A DNA stretch of 64,000 nucleotides from Pseudomonas sp. JM0905a (GTDB lineage Bacteria; Pseudomonadota; Gammaproteobacteria; Pseudomonadales; Pseudomonadaceae): positions 1 to 64,000 of the forward strand of contig NZ_JACXBU010000017.1 of the NCBI RefSeq assembly GCF_014700075.1. The letters are read 5' to 3'. This document shows, one piece after another, positions 15,994 to 24,967 of the stretch (position 1 is its first letter; each line of letters opens with the position of its first letter). The position numbers were made by a program, and so were the translations under genes. Under the pieces are notes generated by a model. The model was given only the letters and a program-made list of their open reading frames with translations, made no database searches and was not told the DNA's origin.

Positions 15994-17094
15994 TCAGGCC
16001 GACGCCTTTTCCGCCCGCTGCAGCTCCCGCCGACGAGCTTCGGCACGCACCGCCGGGATGATCCAGCGGCCGTAGTCCACGGCATCGTAGTAGGGGTCGT
16101 AACCGCGATTCAGGAAGGTGGTGACGCCGAGGTCCACGTAATCCAGCAACGCTTCGGCCACGGTTTCCGGCGTGCCCACCAGGGCGGTGGTGTCGCCATA
16201 GGCGCCGACGGCGGTGGCGGTGGGCATCCATAGCGCACGGTCGTGGCGGTCGCCGGCAGCGGCCGCGGCAAGCAGGCGCTCGGAGCCGGTGCCCTTGATC
16301 CGCTTGCGCCAGGGGCTGCCTTCGGCGAACTGCGGGTTGGCCTGGATCTGCGCGAGGATTTCACCCGCGCGTTTCCACGCCAGCTCTTCCGTGGGACCGA
16401 GGATCAAGCGAACCGACAGGCTCACGCGAGGGGACGCCACCCCTGCCTGCTGGGCCGCTGCGCGCAGCTTGCCGATTTGCTCGGCCACGCCGGTCAATGG
16501 CTCGCCCCACAGCGCATAGAGGTCGGCGTGCTTCACGGCGATCTGGTAGGCGATATCGGACGAGCCGCCGAAGGAGATCGGGATATGCGGTTTCTGCAAC
16601 GGCTTGACCGGTGAGAAGGCGCCCTTGATCTGGAAGTACTGCCCGTCGAAGTCGAAGGGTTCTGCGGACGTCCAGGTACGGCGGACGATCTCCAGGTACT
16701 CATCCGTGCGCCTGTAGCGTTCGGTCTTGTCCAGCAGCGGGTCGCCTTCCTGGGGCTCGGCCGTGATCCCGGTGATGGCGTGCAGGCGGATGCGCCCGCC
16801 GCCGGTGGTGTGATCCAGCGTGGCGAAGGCACGCGCAGCGACAGTGGGGGAAGTCAGGGCAGGGCGGTGGGCGATCATAAAGCCCAGGCGCTCGGTGTGC
16901 GCGGCAACGTACGCGGCCAATTGCAGGCTGTCGGCGCTGCCGGGGCCGCTGGCGATCAGCACCCGGTCGAAACCTGCGTGCTCGTGGGCGCGCGCGTGCT
17001 GGCGGAGGAATTCCAGGTCGAAGTCACCCGTGCGTGGGCCCTGGGTTTCGGACCATTGGCGGGGGAAGACCATCCCGACGAACTCGATGGACAT
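15994..17094 (-). CDS. SsuD-family FMNH2-dependent monooxygenase (366 aa)
   Basis: This is a luciferase-like TIM-barrel enzyme. It has RLGFMIAHRPALTSPTVAARAFATLDH, GGGRIRLHAITG, RYRRTDEYLEIVRRTW, IPISFGGSSDIA and a C-terminal TTFLNRGYDPYYDAVDYG that replaces the usual YPHLEE-type segment of SsuD. The equivalents of SsuD Cys54 and His228 are not apparent. It lies 61 bases downstream of a TonB-dependent receptor on the same strand and is probably its operon partner, so that receptor may import this enzyme's substrate (inference). Substrate unknown. Confidence 0.85.
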   Translation of the reverse strand: MSIEFVGMVFPRQWSETQGPRTGDFDLEFLRQHARAHEHAGFDRVLIASGPGSADSLQLAAYVAAHTERLGFMIAHRPALTSPTVAARAFATLDHTTGGGRIRLHAITGITAEPQEGDPLLDKTERYRRTDEYLEIVRRTWTSAEPFDFDGQYFQIKGAFSPVKPLQKPHIPISFGGSSDIAYQIAVKHADLYALWGEPLTGVAEQIGKLRAAAQQAGVASPRVSLSVRLILGPTEELAWKRAGEILAQIQANPQFAEGSPWRKRIKGTGSERLLAAAAAGDRHDRALWMPTATAVGAYGDTTALVGTPETVAEALLDYVDLGVTTFLNRGYDPYYDAVDYGRWIIPAVRAEARRRELQRAEKASA

Positions 17095-17130
17095 TGTTCA
17101 CTCCTTGAGGGTTGGCGAAGGGCAATGGAT

Positions 17131-17151
17131 GCGCGGGGCCGAACCCCGCGC
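17131..17151 (-). other. Intercistronic hairpin
   Basis: Perfect GCGCGGGG / CCCCGCGC arms lie 5 bases after the receptor stop, without a T tract. It could stabilise the upstream message or partly end transcription before the monooxygenase gene. Confidence 0.4.
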
Positions 17152-17155
17152 GGGG

Positions 17156-19798
17156 TCAGAACTGGTAGTCCACCTGGGCCAGCAGGGTGCGGCCGGGCAT
17201 GGGCTGGAGGAAGGTGTTGGTGGAACCGGCGAGGCCGCTGACGAAGTTCAGCTCGTCGGTGAGGTTGAGCACGCGCACGGTCGCGCTCCATTGCGGCTGG
17301 CGGTAATACACCGCCAGGTCGAGGTTGTACTCGTTGGGCACCTTCACGGTTTTCGACAGGTTCAGGTACCAGTCGCTGGTCCACCAGCCGGACAGCTCGG
17401 CACCGAAGCCCGAGTCGAAGCTGTAGTCGAGGTAGCCGCTGACGCTGTACTCGGGAATCTGCACGGCATCGAAGCGGCCCGAGGGACGCCGGTTCAGGCT
17501 GTTGTTGTCGCCAAATACGGTGCCGTTGTCCGGGATGAAACCGGCGGAGGCGAAGCCGGCCTGGGAGACGAACTCGTTGTAGGCGGTGAGGCGGGTGAAG
17601 TTCAGGCCGCTGCGCAGGTTGGCGTTGGGCTGGTAGCGCAGGCTGGATTCCACGCCCTTGATGATCAGTCGGGCCATGTTGTTGTTGCTGTCTGGCGCCT
17701 GGTCGCGTTCCTGGCGGAAGGCGGCGAGGGTGAAGAACAGCTGGTCCGGCAGGGGTTCGAGTTTCAGACCGACTTCGTGGAGCACGCTGAGGCTCTTGAA
17801 CGATAGCGGGTTGAGCAGGTTGGCCCCGGCACCTGTGCCCCAGCCGATGCCGTTGGTGAAGAAGCCAGTGTTGACTGCCAGGGAACGGTCGAAGGTGTAG
17901 TACAGCGTGCTGTAGTCGGTGGGCTTGAACCAGGGGCTGACCTGTACCGAGAACAGCTTGTAGCTGTCGCTGTCCTGGCGCTCGGTGCCGGGGCGCAGGA
18001 CGAAGGGGTTCTCGATCTGGGCGTCGATCCAGCTGCGGCTGGCACCCAGGTTCAGGCCGAAGCGCTCAGCGAAGCGCAGGTTGTGCTGGGTGAAGAAGGT
18101 CTTGGTGCTCCAGGTGCCTTCCGCCGTGTAGGGTGCGATGGATTCGGCGTAGAGGTGATGGCCCGCCGGGAACATCGGCGCCAGGTTGAGCCAGCCGTAA
18201 AGGTCGGAGAACTGCGGAACGCCGGGCTGGCCGATCCAGGCGCCGTTGCCGCCGGCGGGGTTGAGGTTGTTCAGGCCGAGCAGGTCGCCAGGGTTCTTGG
18301 TGGACGGGTCCTGGGTCAGGTCGTAGGCGTGGATGGTGGAGCCGAAGCTGTTATTGGCGGCGATGGAGCGGTTGTATTCGTGGCGGTAGATCAGCCCGGT
18401 ATTGCTGTCGTCTCGTACCTTGAGGCCGAAGAATTCACCTTCGTTGCCGGAGCGGAACTCGAAGCGGTTCTCGAAGATTTCGTCCTTGGCCTGGACCTGG
18501 AAGGCGCCCACCGCGTCGGTGGTGTCGTCGGAGTCCTGGTAGTAGGTGCTGTTGGCCAGGGTGATGTCCGGGCTCAGGTCCCATTCGCCGCGCAGCTGGG
18601 TGGCGAAGCGGCGTGAGGTGTTCTTGTCTTCGGCACGCTGGGAAACCTGCGAGTCCAGGTTGACCAGGCCGTTACCAGCGAGATTGGGGTCATAGACCCA
18701 GCCGCGCAGGCTGCCGGGCCGGGCCTGGGTGTTGGGCGAGGCCGCCTGGAAGCTGCCGTTGACCACGCCGAACTGGCCCTGGGCGTTGCGCTGGCGCTGT
18801 ACCCAGCCGAGCACCGAGGCATCGGCGGCGCCGGAGGAGAGTACGGGGGACCAGAAGGTGCCGCCGTTCTGGAAGATCGGCGTTGCGCGGCCGGCGAAGT
18901 ACTTGCCGCTGTCGGCCAGATCCTGGGTCGGGCGGTTCCAGCCGTGGGTGATGTTCCAGTCGTAGTAGTCGTCGTAGCTGGCGTTCCAGTCGATGCGGGC
19001 GTTGTCACCACGCCAGGCGAAGGCACCGTAGAAGGCATCGAAGTTGTTTTCGACGTTGTCGTAGAAGGTTTCCTGGCGCTGGCGGGTGATGCTGAGCCGG
19101 TAGGCCAGCGCCTCATTGATCGGCCCGGTGTTGTCCACCGTGAATCGGGTGGAGTCGCGGGACTCGCCGTCGGGAATCCAGCTGCCCACTTCGCCGCTGA
19201 GGCGGGTCTTGAAGCCGTCGAAGCTCGGCTTCTTGCTCAGGTAGTTGATGTAGCCACCGCTGCCGCTGACCGAGCCGTAGACCACGGAGGAGGGGCCGGC
19301 AACGATGTCCGCCCCCTTGTAGGCGTTGAAGTTGGCGGGGTGGCGCACGCCGTAGACGCGCTGACCGTCCTGGAAGACCTCCGAGTTCTGGGCGCGGAAC
19401 TGCGGGGCGACACCGGCGTTCTGGCCACCGCCACGGGTGATGCCGGGCGCGTACTTGACCAGGTCATCGGAGCTGCGGATCGGGTCGTTGGCCAACTGCT
19501 CGGCATTGATCTGGTTGACCGAGCGCGGTGTGTCCAGCACGTCCACCTCGCTGCCGCCATAGACCGAGGCCACCGGGCGTACCGGAATCACCGAGGTTTC
19601 CGTGTCCAGCTTGCTACCCTGCACCGTGACCACGCCGAGGCGGGTTTCCTCGGCGGGGGCTTCCTTGTCTTGTGTGTCGGCGTTTTCAGTTTCCTGGGCC
19701 ATTGCAGCGGCGCTGATCAGCGCGAGGATGGCCAGTGCCAACCTGGACGGACGCCAACCCGCTCGCGCGGGCTGGATGGGGAAAGCGGTGTTGGACAT
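17156..19798 (-). CDS. TonB-dependent outer-membrane receptor (880 aa)
   Basis: This is a receptor of the siderophore-receptor type. It has a signal peptide ending AAAMA-QE, a TonB box-like LGVVTVQG, the plug with VLDTPRSVNQINAEQ, KYAPGI, KGADIVAGPSSVVYGSVSGSGGYINY, and a C-terminal VLNLTDELNF...LLAQVDYQF. The start is the ATG at 19798; an in-frame upstream extension of 28 residues is not signal-like. A -24/-12 promoter (20019-20033) and an inverted-repeat site precede it, with a long leader of about 210 bases. It is followed by an SsuD-like monooxygenase. It was probably recruited for organosulfur uptake; the ligand is unknown. Confidence 0.92.
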   Translation of the reverse strand: MSNTAFPIQPARAGWRPSRLALAILALISAAAMAQETENADTQDKEAPAEETRLGVVTVQGSKLDTETSVIPVRPVASVYGGSEVDVLDTPRSVNQINAEQLANDPIRSSDDLVKYAPGITRGGGQNAGVAPQFRAQNSEVFQDGQRVYGVRHPANFNAYKGADIVAGPSSVVYGSVSGSGGYINYLSKKPSFDGFKTRLSGEVGSWIPDGESRDSTRFTVDNTGPINEALAYRLSITRQRQETFYDNVENNFDAFYGAFAWRGDNARIDWNASYDDYYDWNITHGWNRPTQDLADSGKYFAGRATPIFQNGGTFWSPVLSSGAADASVLGWVQRQRNAQGQFGVVNGSFQAASPNTQARPGSLRGWVYDPNLAGNGLVNLDSQVSQRAEDKNTSRRFATQLRGEWDLSPDITLANSTYYQDSDDTTDAVGAFQVQAKDEIFENRFEFRSGNEGEFFGLKVRDDSNTGLIYRHEYNRSIAANNSFGSTIHAYDLTQDPSTKNPGDLLGLNNLNPAGGNGAWIGQPGVPQFSDLYGWLNLAPMFPAGHHLYAESIAPYTAEGTWSTKTFFTQHNLRFAERFGLNLGASRSWIDAQIENPFVLRPGTERQDSDSYKLFSVQVSPWFKPTDYSTLYYTFDRSLAVNTGFFTNGIGWGTGAGANLLNPLSFKSLSVLHEVGLKLEPLPDQLFFTLAAFRQERDQAPDSNNNMARLIIKGVESSLRYQPNANLRSGLNFTRLTAYNEFVSQAGFASAGFIPDNGTVFGDNNSLNRRPSGRFDAVQIPEYSVSGYLDYSFDSGFGAELSGWWTSDWYLNLSKTVKVPNEYNLDLAVYYRQPQWSATVRVLNLTDELNFVSGLAGSTNTFLQPMPGRTLLAQVDYQF

Positions 19799-20018
19799 GA
19801 ACTTCAGTTCTCCAAAAGTGGTTTTTCCAGGGCGAGCCGGTCCGCACCCGCAGGGCGGCCGTTCAGGTTCGAGTGCATTCACGCGGTAGGAAGGAGTTGT
19901 CTCTTCACGCAGGCGGGAGTTGTCTCTTGAATCGCCCTTGGGTGTTTCCCGGGAGAGTTCGCGTTGCCTCTTTCAACTGCTGCCTGGGCGGTTTTGTGCC
20001 CAGGTCGAATGGGTGATT

Positions 20019-20033
20019 GCAGAGTCCATGCCA
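20019..20033 (-). promoter_or_regulatory. Sigma-54 promoter of the 880-aa receptor operon
   Basis: The minus strand reads TGGCAT-N5-CTGC with 10 bases between GG and GC. It sits in the 19799-20218 gap, which otherwise holds an activator site and a REP-like stretch (20168-20210). Confidence 0.6.
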
Positions 20034-20136
20034 TGTCTGGAGCGGCGGTTTTCAGCGATATAACGGGGCGTTGAGGGCTCGATGCGGGTGTGGTTGCTGG
20101 AACGGTGCTGGGAACGCGGCAGGGGGTGCTGACTCC

Positions 20137-20154
20137 GTGCTGCGAATTCAGCAA
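20137..20154. promoter_or_regulatory. Candidate upstream activator site
   Basis: GTGCTG-N6-CAGCAA, about 105 bases upstream of the receptor promoter. Confidence 0.6.
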
Positions 20155-20218
20155 CACCCTTGCTGCGGCTTAGGTTGGTGCAGAGCGCAGCGAAGCCCAA
20201 CGTTATGGGGGCTGGCGA

Positions 20219-20974
20219 TCAGGTCTGATCAGCCAACAGTCCGAGGATGTGCCGGTGCAGCTGTGCCAGCCGCGCGTCATGGCGTTCGCGCGGTCTAGGG
20301 GTGTCGACGTCGAGCACCTCGCGGATGCGGCCGGGGCGGGAGTCGAGGACCACGACGCGGTCGCCCAGGTAGAGCGCTTCGTCGATATCGTGGGTGACCA
20401 GAATCAGGGTCGCGCCGGTCCGCCTCCAGATGCCGAGCAGTTCGTCCTGCAGGCGCTGGCGGGTCAGGGCGTCGAGGGCGCCGAAAGGTTCATCCAGCAG
20501 CAGTACCTGGGGCTCGGCCACCAATGCCCGGGCAATGGCGGCGCGCTGGGCCATGCCCCCCGAGAGCTGATCCGGCCGGGCGCGCTCGAAGCCCTGCAGG
20601 CCAACCAGTTGCAGGTAGTGCCGGACCCGGGCGCGTTTCTCCTGTTCACCCAGCGAGCTGCGATGCAGGGCGAGTTGTACGTTCTCTTCGACGCTCAGCC
20701 AAGGGAAGAGACGGTGGTCCTGGAACACGATGCCGCGGTCCACACCAGGCCCTTGCACCGGCTGTCCGCCGACCCGGACTTCGCCCTGGTCCGCGTGCTC
20801 CAGGCCCAGCACCAGGCGCAGCAGGGTCGATTTGCCGCATCCGCTGGCGCCCACCAGGCAGAGAAACTCGCCGGGGCGGGCATCGAGCGAAAGGTCCCGC
20901 AGTACTTCGAGACGTTGACCGGGTAACTGGAAGTGCTTGCAGACCCCGTTCAGGGCCACGGTGGCGGCGCTCAT
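20219..20974 (-). CDS. ABC transporter ATPase, SsuB/TauB type
   Basis: This 251-residue nucleotide-binding subunit powers an aliphatic sulfonate- or taurine-type importer. It has Walker A GASGCGKST (42-50), Q-loop VFQDHRLFPW (84-93), signature LSGGMAQR (137-144), Walker B VLLLDEPFGALD (157-168) and an H-loop in LVTHDIDEA. It is the last gene of a five-gene operon: monooxygenase, binding protein, permease, permease, ATPase. Confidence 0.93.
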   Translation of the reverse strand: MSAATVALNGVCKHFQLPGQRLEVLRDLSLDARPGEFLCLVGASGCGKSTLLRLVLGLEHADQGEVRVGGQPVQGPGVDRGIVFQDHRLFPWLSVEENVQLALHRSSLGEQEKRARVRHYLQLVGLQGFERARPDQLSGGMAQRAAIARALVAEPQVLLLDEPFGALDALTRQRLQDELLGIWRRTGATLILVTHDIDEALYLGDRVVVLDSRPGRIREVLDVDTPRPRERHDARLAQLHRHILGLLADQT

Positions 20975-20997
20975 GGCGTCCTCCTGGAAGTTGGCGT

Positions 20998-21735
20998 TCA
21001 GTACCCGCGCAGCCAGCGCTGGAGCCGCTGCTCCGCCTGGCGCAGGGCGAAATCGGAGAGCACGGCGAAGGTGCCGATCAGGGCAGTGCCGAGCAGGACC
21101 AGGTCGAAACGGCCGACCTCGCGCTGGCCCCAGATGAAGCCACCCAGGCCGGCGGCACTGGCGCCCATGAGGATTTCGGAGCCGATGGTGGCGCTCCAGG
21201 CCACGGCCAGGGCGATGCGCAGGCCACCCAGCCAGGCCGGAAGGATGGCGGGCAGCAGCAAGACGCGCAGGCGCTTGCCCCAGCCGAGCTGGTAAACCCG
21301 TGCCACTTCATCCAGGCGCGGTGGCACGGCGCGCACGGCCTGGTAGGCGGCGATGATCATGGTGTAGGTCACCGCCAGGGCAATGAAGATCACCTTGGAG
21401 GTTTCGCCGAAACCGGCCCAAAGCCCGAGCAGGGCGATCCAGCCGAACAGCGGCATCTGTCGCAGCGGGTGGACGAGCGAGCCGAGGAGGCGATCCAGCA
21501 GCGACCAGCTGGCCATCAGTGCGCCCAGCAGGCTGCCGGTGAGCAGCCCCAGGGCAAGTCCGGCCAGCAGGCGCCCAAGGCTGCCAAGGCTGGCTTGCGC
21601 GAGCCGCTGGCCCAGTTCCAGCAACTGGCTGTCAGGCAGTATGGCCGGGCCACGCCAACTGAGCAGTGCCAGGGTGGCGCAGGCGAGCACGGCGCCGACG
21701 GCGACGCGGCGCAGGGGATAGTCGAGGCTGCTCAT
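20998..21735 (-). CDS. ABC transporter permease, SsuC/TauC type (second permease)
   Basis: This 245-residue inner-membrane protein has about six hydrophobic segments. It carries the EAA-type cytoplasmic loop (DEVARVYQLGWGKRLRVLLLPAILPAWLGGLRIALAVAW region) that contacts the ATPase. The ATG overlaps the preceding permease stop by 4 bases (ATGA), giving translational coupling. A longer upstream frame was rejected because it would overlap that gene. The two permeases in this operon probably form a heterodimer. Confidence 0.92.
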   Translation of the reverse strand: MSSLDYPLRRVAVGAVLACATLALLSWRGPAILPDSQLLELGQRLAQASLGSLGRLLAGLALGLLTGSLLGALMASWSLLDRLLGSLVHPLRQMPLFGWIALLGLWAGFGETSKVIFIALAVTYTMIIAAYQAVRAVPPRLDEVARVYQLGWGKRLRVLLLPAILPAWLGGLRIALAVAWSATIGSEILMGASAAGLGGFIWGQREVGRFDLVLLGTALIGTFAVLSDFALRQAEQRLQRWLRGY

Positions 21736-22493
21736 GGTCGGGCTCCGGGCAGGCGGTCGTGCAGCCACAAAAGGAACCGGTCACTCAGGAAACCGAGCAC
21801 GCCGGTGGCGAGCATGGCGGCCAGGACCATATCCATCTGGAAGTAGATCCGGCCGCTGTTCATCAGGTAGCCCAGGCCGCTGCTGGAGGCGAACAGCTCA
21901 CCGAAAATGGCGGCGATCCAGGCTTTCGAAAGGCCGATTCGCAGCCCCGCCAGCAAGGCGGGGAGGGCGCCGGGCAGAATCACCTTGCGGTAGCGCAGGG
22001 CCGGCGGCAACGCGAGCGCGGCGGCCGCCTCCAGCAGACGCGGCGACAGGCCGAGAATGCCCTCGCGGGTTTTCACTGCGACGGGGAAATAGCAGGCGAA
22101 GGCGATCAGGAAGACCTTGTAGGCCTCGTCTATGCCCAGCAGGAAGATGATCAGGGGCGTCCAGGCAATCGCCGGAACCTGGGCCAGCAGGTTGATGGCC
22201 AGGCCCAGGTTGCGGTCCACCCGCGGGGAAAGCGCGAGCACGACGCCGGTGGCGATGCCCACCAGGCTACCGGCGAGGAAGCCGGCGGCGACCCGCGCCA
22301 GGGTGATGCCTGACGCCTCCACCAGCTCGCCGCTGCCGAGCATCAGCCAGAGGGTTTCGAGCACCTGGGCCGGCGGCACCAGCAAGGTGGCCGGTGCCAG
22401 CTCATTGGCCGCGACCCAGTACCACAGGGCCAGCACCAGCAGCGGCGCGACAAGCGTCACTGGCAGCCGAAGCAGTGGATGGGCCAGGGTCAT
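21732..22493 (-). CDS. ABC transporter permease, SsuC/TauC type (first permease)
   Basis: This 253-residue binding-protein-dependent permease has six predicted membrane spans. Its ATPase-contact loop lies around SPRLLEAAAALALPPALRYRKVILPGALPALLAGLRIGL. It overlaps the binding-protein stop by 4 bases (ATGA). It is distinct in sequence from the second permease, unlike the common one-permease SsuABC layout. Confidence 0.92.
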   Translation of the reverse strand: MTLAHPLLRLPVTLVAPLLVLALWYWVAANELAPATLLVPPAQVLETLWLMLGSGELVEASGITLARVAAGFLAGSLVGIATGVVLALSPRVDRNLGLAINLLAQVPAIAWTPLIIFLLGIDEAYKVFLIAFACYFPVAVKTREGILGLSPRLLEAAAALALPPALRYRKVILPGALPALLAGLRIGLSKAWIAAIFGELFASSSGLGYLMNSGRIYFQMDMVLAAMLATGVLGFLSDRFLLWLHDRLPGARP

Positions 22494-23581
22494 TGCCGGG
22501 CAACCTGGGGCAGCGGGTTACCGTCGCGGTCGTACTCCGGCCAGTGCCCTTCCAGCTGCAGTTCACGCAGGGCGGCGTCGACGAAGCTGCGGTCCACCCA
22601 GGCGTCGATGTCCACCGGACGGCGGATCAGGCGGTTCTCCAGCATGTAGTTGGCGACTTCCCGGTAATGGGCCAGCAGGAAGGGATCGGGGATGGGCGAG
22701 AAGCGGAACAGGAAGTCGCTGTCGCGATACTCCTTCCATTGCTGCTCGACGCTGTAGCCCTGGGGTACCCAGGTCTGGAACAGCTCATCGCCGTTCTTCG
22801 GATCGCTGGCCCAGGCGCTGACGCGGATCACTGCCTTGAGGAAGCGCTTCACGGCGGTCGGGTACTTCTGCGCGAAGTCCTCGGCGACGAAGAAGTCCGC
22901 CGCGAACTGCCAGTCCCTGGGGGCCTCGCGGGTCGACCAGAGGATGCGCCCACGGCCATCGGCGGCCAGGTTGGCGCCATACACGCCGGGTGCGTAGAGC
23001 GCGTCGATGCGGCCCTGTTCGAGCGCGGTGCGCGAGTCCACCAGGCTCAGGTTGAGGACCTTGAAGTCGGCCTGGGTGAACCCCTTGCTGCGCAGCAGGC
23101 GATCGAAACCGTACTCCCAGGGCTGGCCTTTCATGATGGCGATGCGTTTGCCCTTGAGCTCGGCCAGGTCATGGGCGGGAGAATCCGCCTTCACCACCAG
23201 GTAGGCGTTGTTGCCGCGGAACCCGCCGCCGACGAAGCGCGTCTTGAGGCCGGCGGCACGGCCGAAGATGGCCGGGAACTCGCCGGCATAGCCGATATCC
23301 ACGGCGCCGCTGGCCAGGGCTTCGTTGCTGGCCACGCCGCCACCCAGCGGATGCAGCCATTCGATGCGCACGCCGTCTGCGGCGAACTCCTGCTCCACGG
23401 CCTGTCGTGCGGCGGTCAGGCCGGAATTGGCGCCGGAGAGCTTGGGCGTCAGTGGCGAGCCGGCGCCGGTGGAAATGCGGATCACCTCCGGGAGCGGCTC
23501 GGCCATGCCGAGCATGGGCAGCATGGACAGGAGCACGGTCAGGGCGAGGCTGAGATCGAGCAGACGACGATGCGCATCCAT
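22490..23581 (-). CDS. ABC transporter periplasmic binding protein, SsuA-like
   Basis: This 363-residue protein has a signal peptide (LLDLSLALTVLLSMLPMLGMA) and the NMT1/SsuA fold (SNEALASGAVDIGYAGEFPAIF, ELKGKRIAIMKGQPWEYGFDRLL, LVDSRTALEQGRIDALYAPG). It captures the sulfur substrate for the permease pair encoded next to it. It differs from the DszB-like proteins by its leader and by lacking the Cys/His/Arg pattern. The start is 4 bases after the monooxygenase stop. Confidence 0.9.
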   Translation of the reverse strand: MDAHRRLLDLSLALTVLLSMLPMLGMAEPLPEVIRISTGAGSPLTPKLSGANSGLTAARQAVEQEFAADGVRIEWLHPLGGGVASNEALASGAVDIGYAGEFPAIFGRAAGLKTRFVGGGFRGNNAYLVVKADSPAHDLAELKGKRIAIMKGQPWEYGFDRLLRSKGFTQADFKVLNLSLVDSRTALEQGRIDALYAPGVYGANLAADGRGRILWSTREAPRDWQFAADFFVAEDFAQKYPTAVKRFLKAVIRVSAWASDPKNGDELFQTWVPQGYSVEQQWKEYRDSDFLFRFSPIPDPFLLAHYREVANYMLENRLIRRPVDIDAWVDRSFVDAALRELQLEGHWPEYDRDGNPLPQVARQ

Positions 23582-23585
23582 GGCG

Positions 23586-24794
23586 TCAGGCTCCAGCGGG
23601 ACCGTTCACGGAACGTAGTTCCGGCAGGCTGTCGTGGCTGCGGACCAGCTCGGCGCGTTCGCTGCGGAAGTGCGGCAGGACGTGTTCACCCAGACGATAG
23701 GCCTCTTCCAGGTGCGGGTAGCCGGCGAGGAAGAACAGGTCGATGCCGGCCGCGTTGTATTCGCGGATGCGTGCGACCACGTTTTCGAAGCTGCCCACCA
23801 GGGCGCAGCCCGGCGGGATCCCGATGTAGCCGAAGCCGGCCCAGACGTTGGGGTAGATGAAGAAGTCGTCGTAGCCCTGGGTTTCATTCTTCTCGGCGTA
23901 GCCGTGCTCGTAGCTCAGCTTGCGCGCGGTGCGCAGGCCAGCGTGGGCGGCGACCGCCTTGACCGCGCCCTTGGCGATGCCTTCGTCGAAGAAGCGTTTG
24001 GCTTCGGCGCGGGCTTCTTCCTCGGTCTCACGGGTGATCACGTCAATGGACATGCCGAAGCGGATATCGCTGCGGCCGTACTTGAGGGCGCGCTCGCGCA
24101 CATCGGCGATCAATGCACGGACCTCGTCCGGATGCTCGGCGCGCATCAGGTAGTAATCGGCGTGCTTGGCGGCGAACTCGCGGGCGGGAATCGAGGAGCC
24201 GGCTGTGCAGATCAGCGGCAGCTCGGCCTTTTTCAGCGGACCACGCAGGCCGCCACCTTCAGCGCGGTAGTACTTGCCTTCGTAGTGGAAGTTCTCGTTC
24301 TGCCAGTACCCCTTGACCACATCGAGGAACTCGATGGCGCGGTCATAGCGCTCGTCGTGGCTGCTGAAGTCACCGACCTGGCGCTGGATGACATCGGAAC
24401 CGCCGTTGATGATGTTCCACACCAGGCGGTTGCCGGTGGCGCGCTGGTAGGTGGCGGCCTGCTGGGCGGCGACCCAGGGCGTGTAGTGATAGGGCTGGAA
24501 GGCGGTGACGAACTTGAGGGTGCGGGTTTCCCGCGCCAGCAGGGAGCAGACGGTCCAGGGTTCCTCGCCTGTCGGTGCATTGACCATCAGGGCGCCGCCG
24601 AAGCCGTTGATTTCCGCGGCGCGGGCAATCTGGCCCAGGTAGTCGATGTAGGTGAAGTGGTCGCCGACGCGGAAGTTGGAGACGGCGCCGGTGCTGCGCT
24701 CGCCACGGTTCCAGTCGCCACGGTTGCGCGGGTCGCCGGGCAGGTATTGGGTTTCGCCATGCAGGGGCAGACGGGTGAAGAATTCAATGCTCAT
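23586..24794 (-). CDS. SsuD-family FMNH2-dependent monooxygenase (402 aa)
   Basis: This is a luciferase-like enzyme with GDHFTYIDYLGQIARAAEINGFGGALM, TLKFVTAFQPY, RLVWNIINGGSDV, HDERYDRAIEFLDVVKGYW and a C-terminal FFLAGYPHLEEAYRLGEHVLP typical of the SsuD group. By eye the SsuD Cys54, Arg226 and His228 equivalents are not conserved (NAPTGEEPW, FGMSIDV). It is the first gene of the ABC importer operon, so import and oxidation of one substrate are probably co-expressed. The start has GAGG upstream; an earlier in-frame start is not supported. FMNH2 from MsuE is expected. Confidence 0.87.
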   Translation of the reverse strand: MSIEFFTRLPLHGETQYLPGDPRNRGDWNRGERSTGAVSNFRVGDHFTYIDYLGQIARAAEINGFGGALMVNAPTGEEPWTVCSLLARETRTLKFVTAFQPYHYTPWVAAQQAATYQRATGNRLVWNIINGGSDVIQRQVGDFSSHDERYDRAIEFLDVVKGYWQNENFHYEGKYYRAEGGGLRGPLKKAELPLICTAGSSIPAREFAAKHADYYLMRAEHPDEVRALIADVRERALKYGRSDIRFGMSIDVITRETEEEARAEAKRFFDEGIAKGAVKAVAAHAGLRTARKLSYEHGYAEKNETQGYDDFFIYPNVWAGFGYIGIPPGCALVGSFENVVARIREYNAAGIDLFFLAGYPHLEEAYRLGEHVLPHFRSERAELVRSHDSLPELRSVNGPAGA

Positions 24795-24838
24795 GGAGGC
24801 CTCGTCAGGAAGCGGTTTATTCGGTCGATTGGGATTCA

Positions 24839-24853
24839 GCAGGTTTCGCGCCA
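24839..24853 (-). promoter_or_regulatory. Sigma-54 promoter of the monooxygenase/ABC operon
   Basis: The minus strand reads TGGCGC-N5-CTGC with 10 bases between GG and GC, 45 bases upstream of the ATG. Confidence 0.6.
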
Positions 24854-24927
24854 CTTCGACGCAAGCCTTGCAGGGCGTGGGTTGCGAGCCGTTTGCCGTT
24901 CGTCCGTGCTGGAGTGGCAGCAACCCC

Positions 24928-24945
24928 TTGCTGCTGGCGCAGCAG
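24928..24945. promoter_or_regulatory. Candidate upstream activator site
   Basis: TTGCTG-N6-CAGCAG, about 75 bases upstream of the promoter at 24839-24853. Confidence 0.65.
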
Positions 24946-24967
24946 TGCGCCAGCAGCGTGCGGACGA

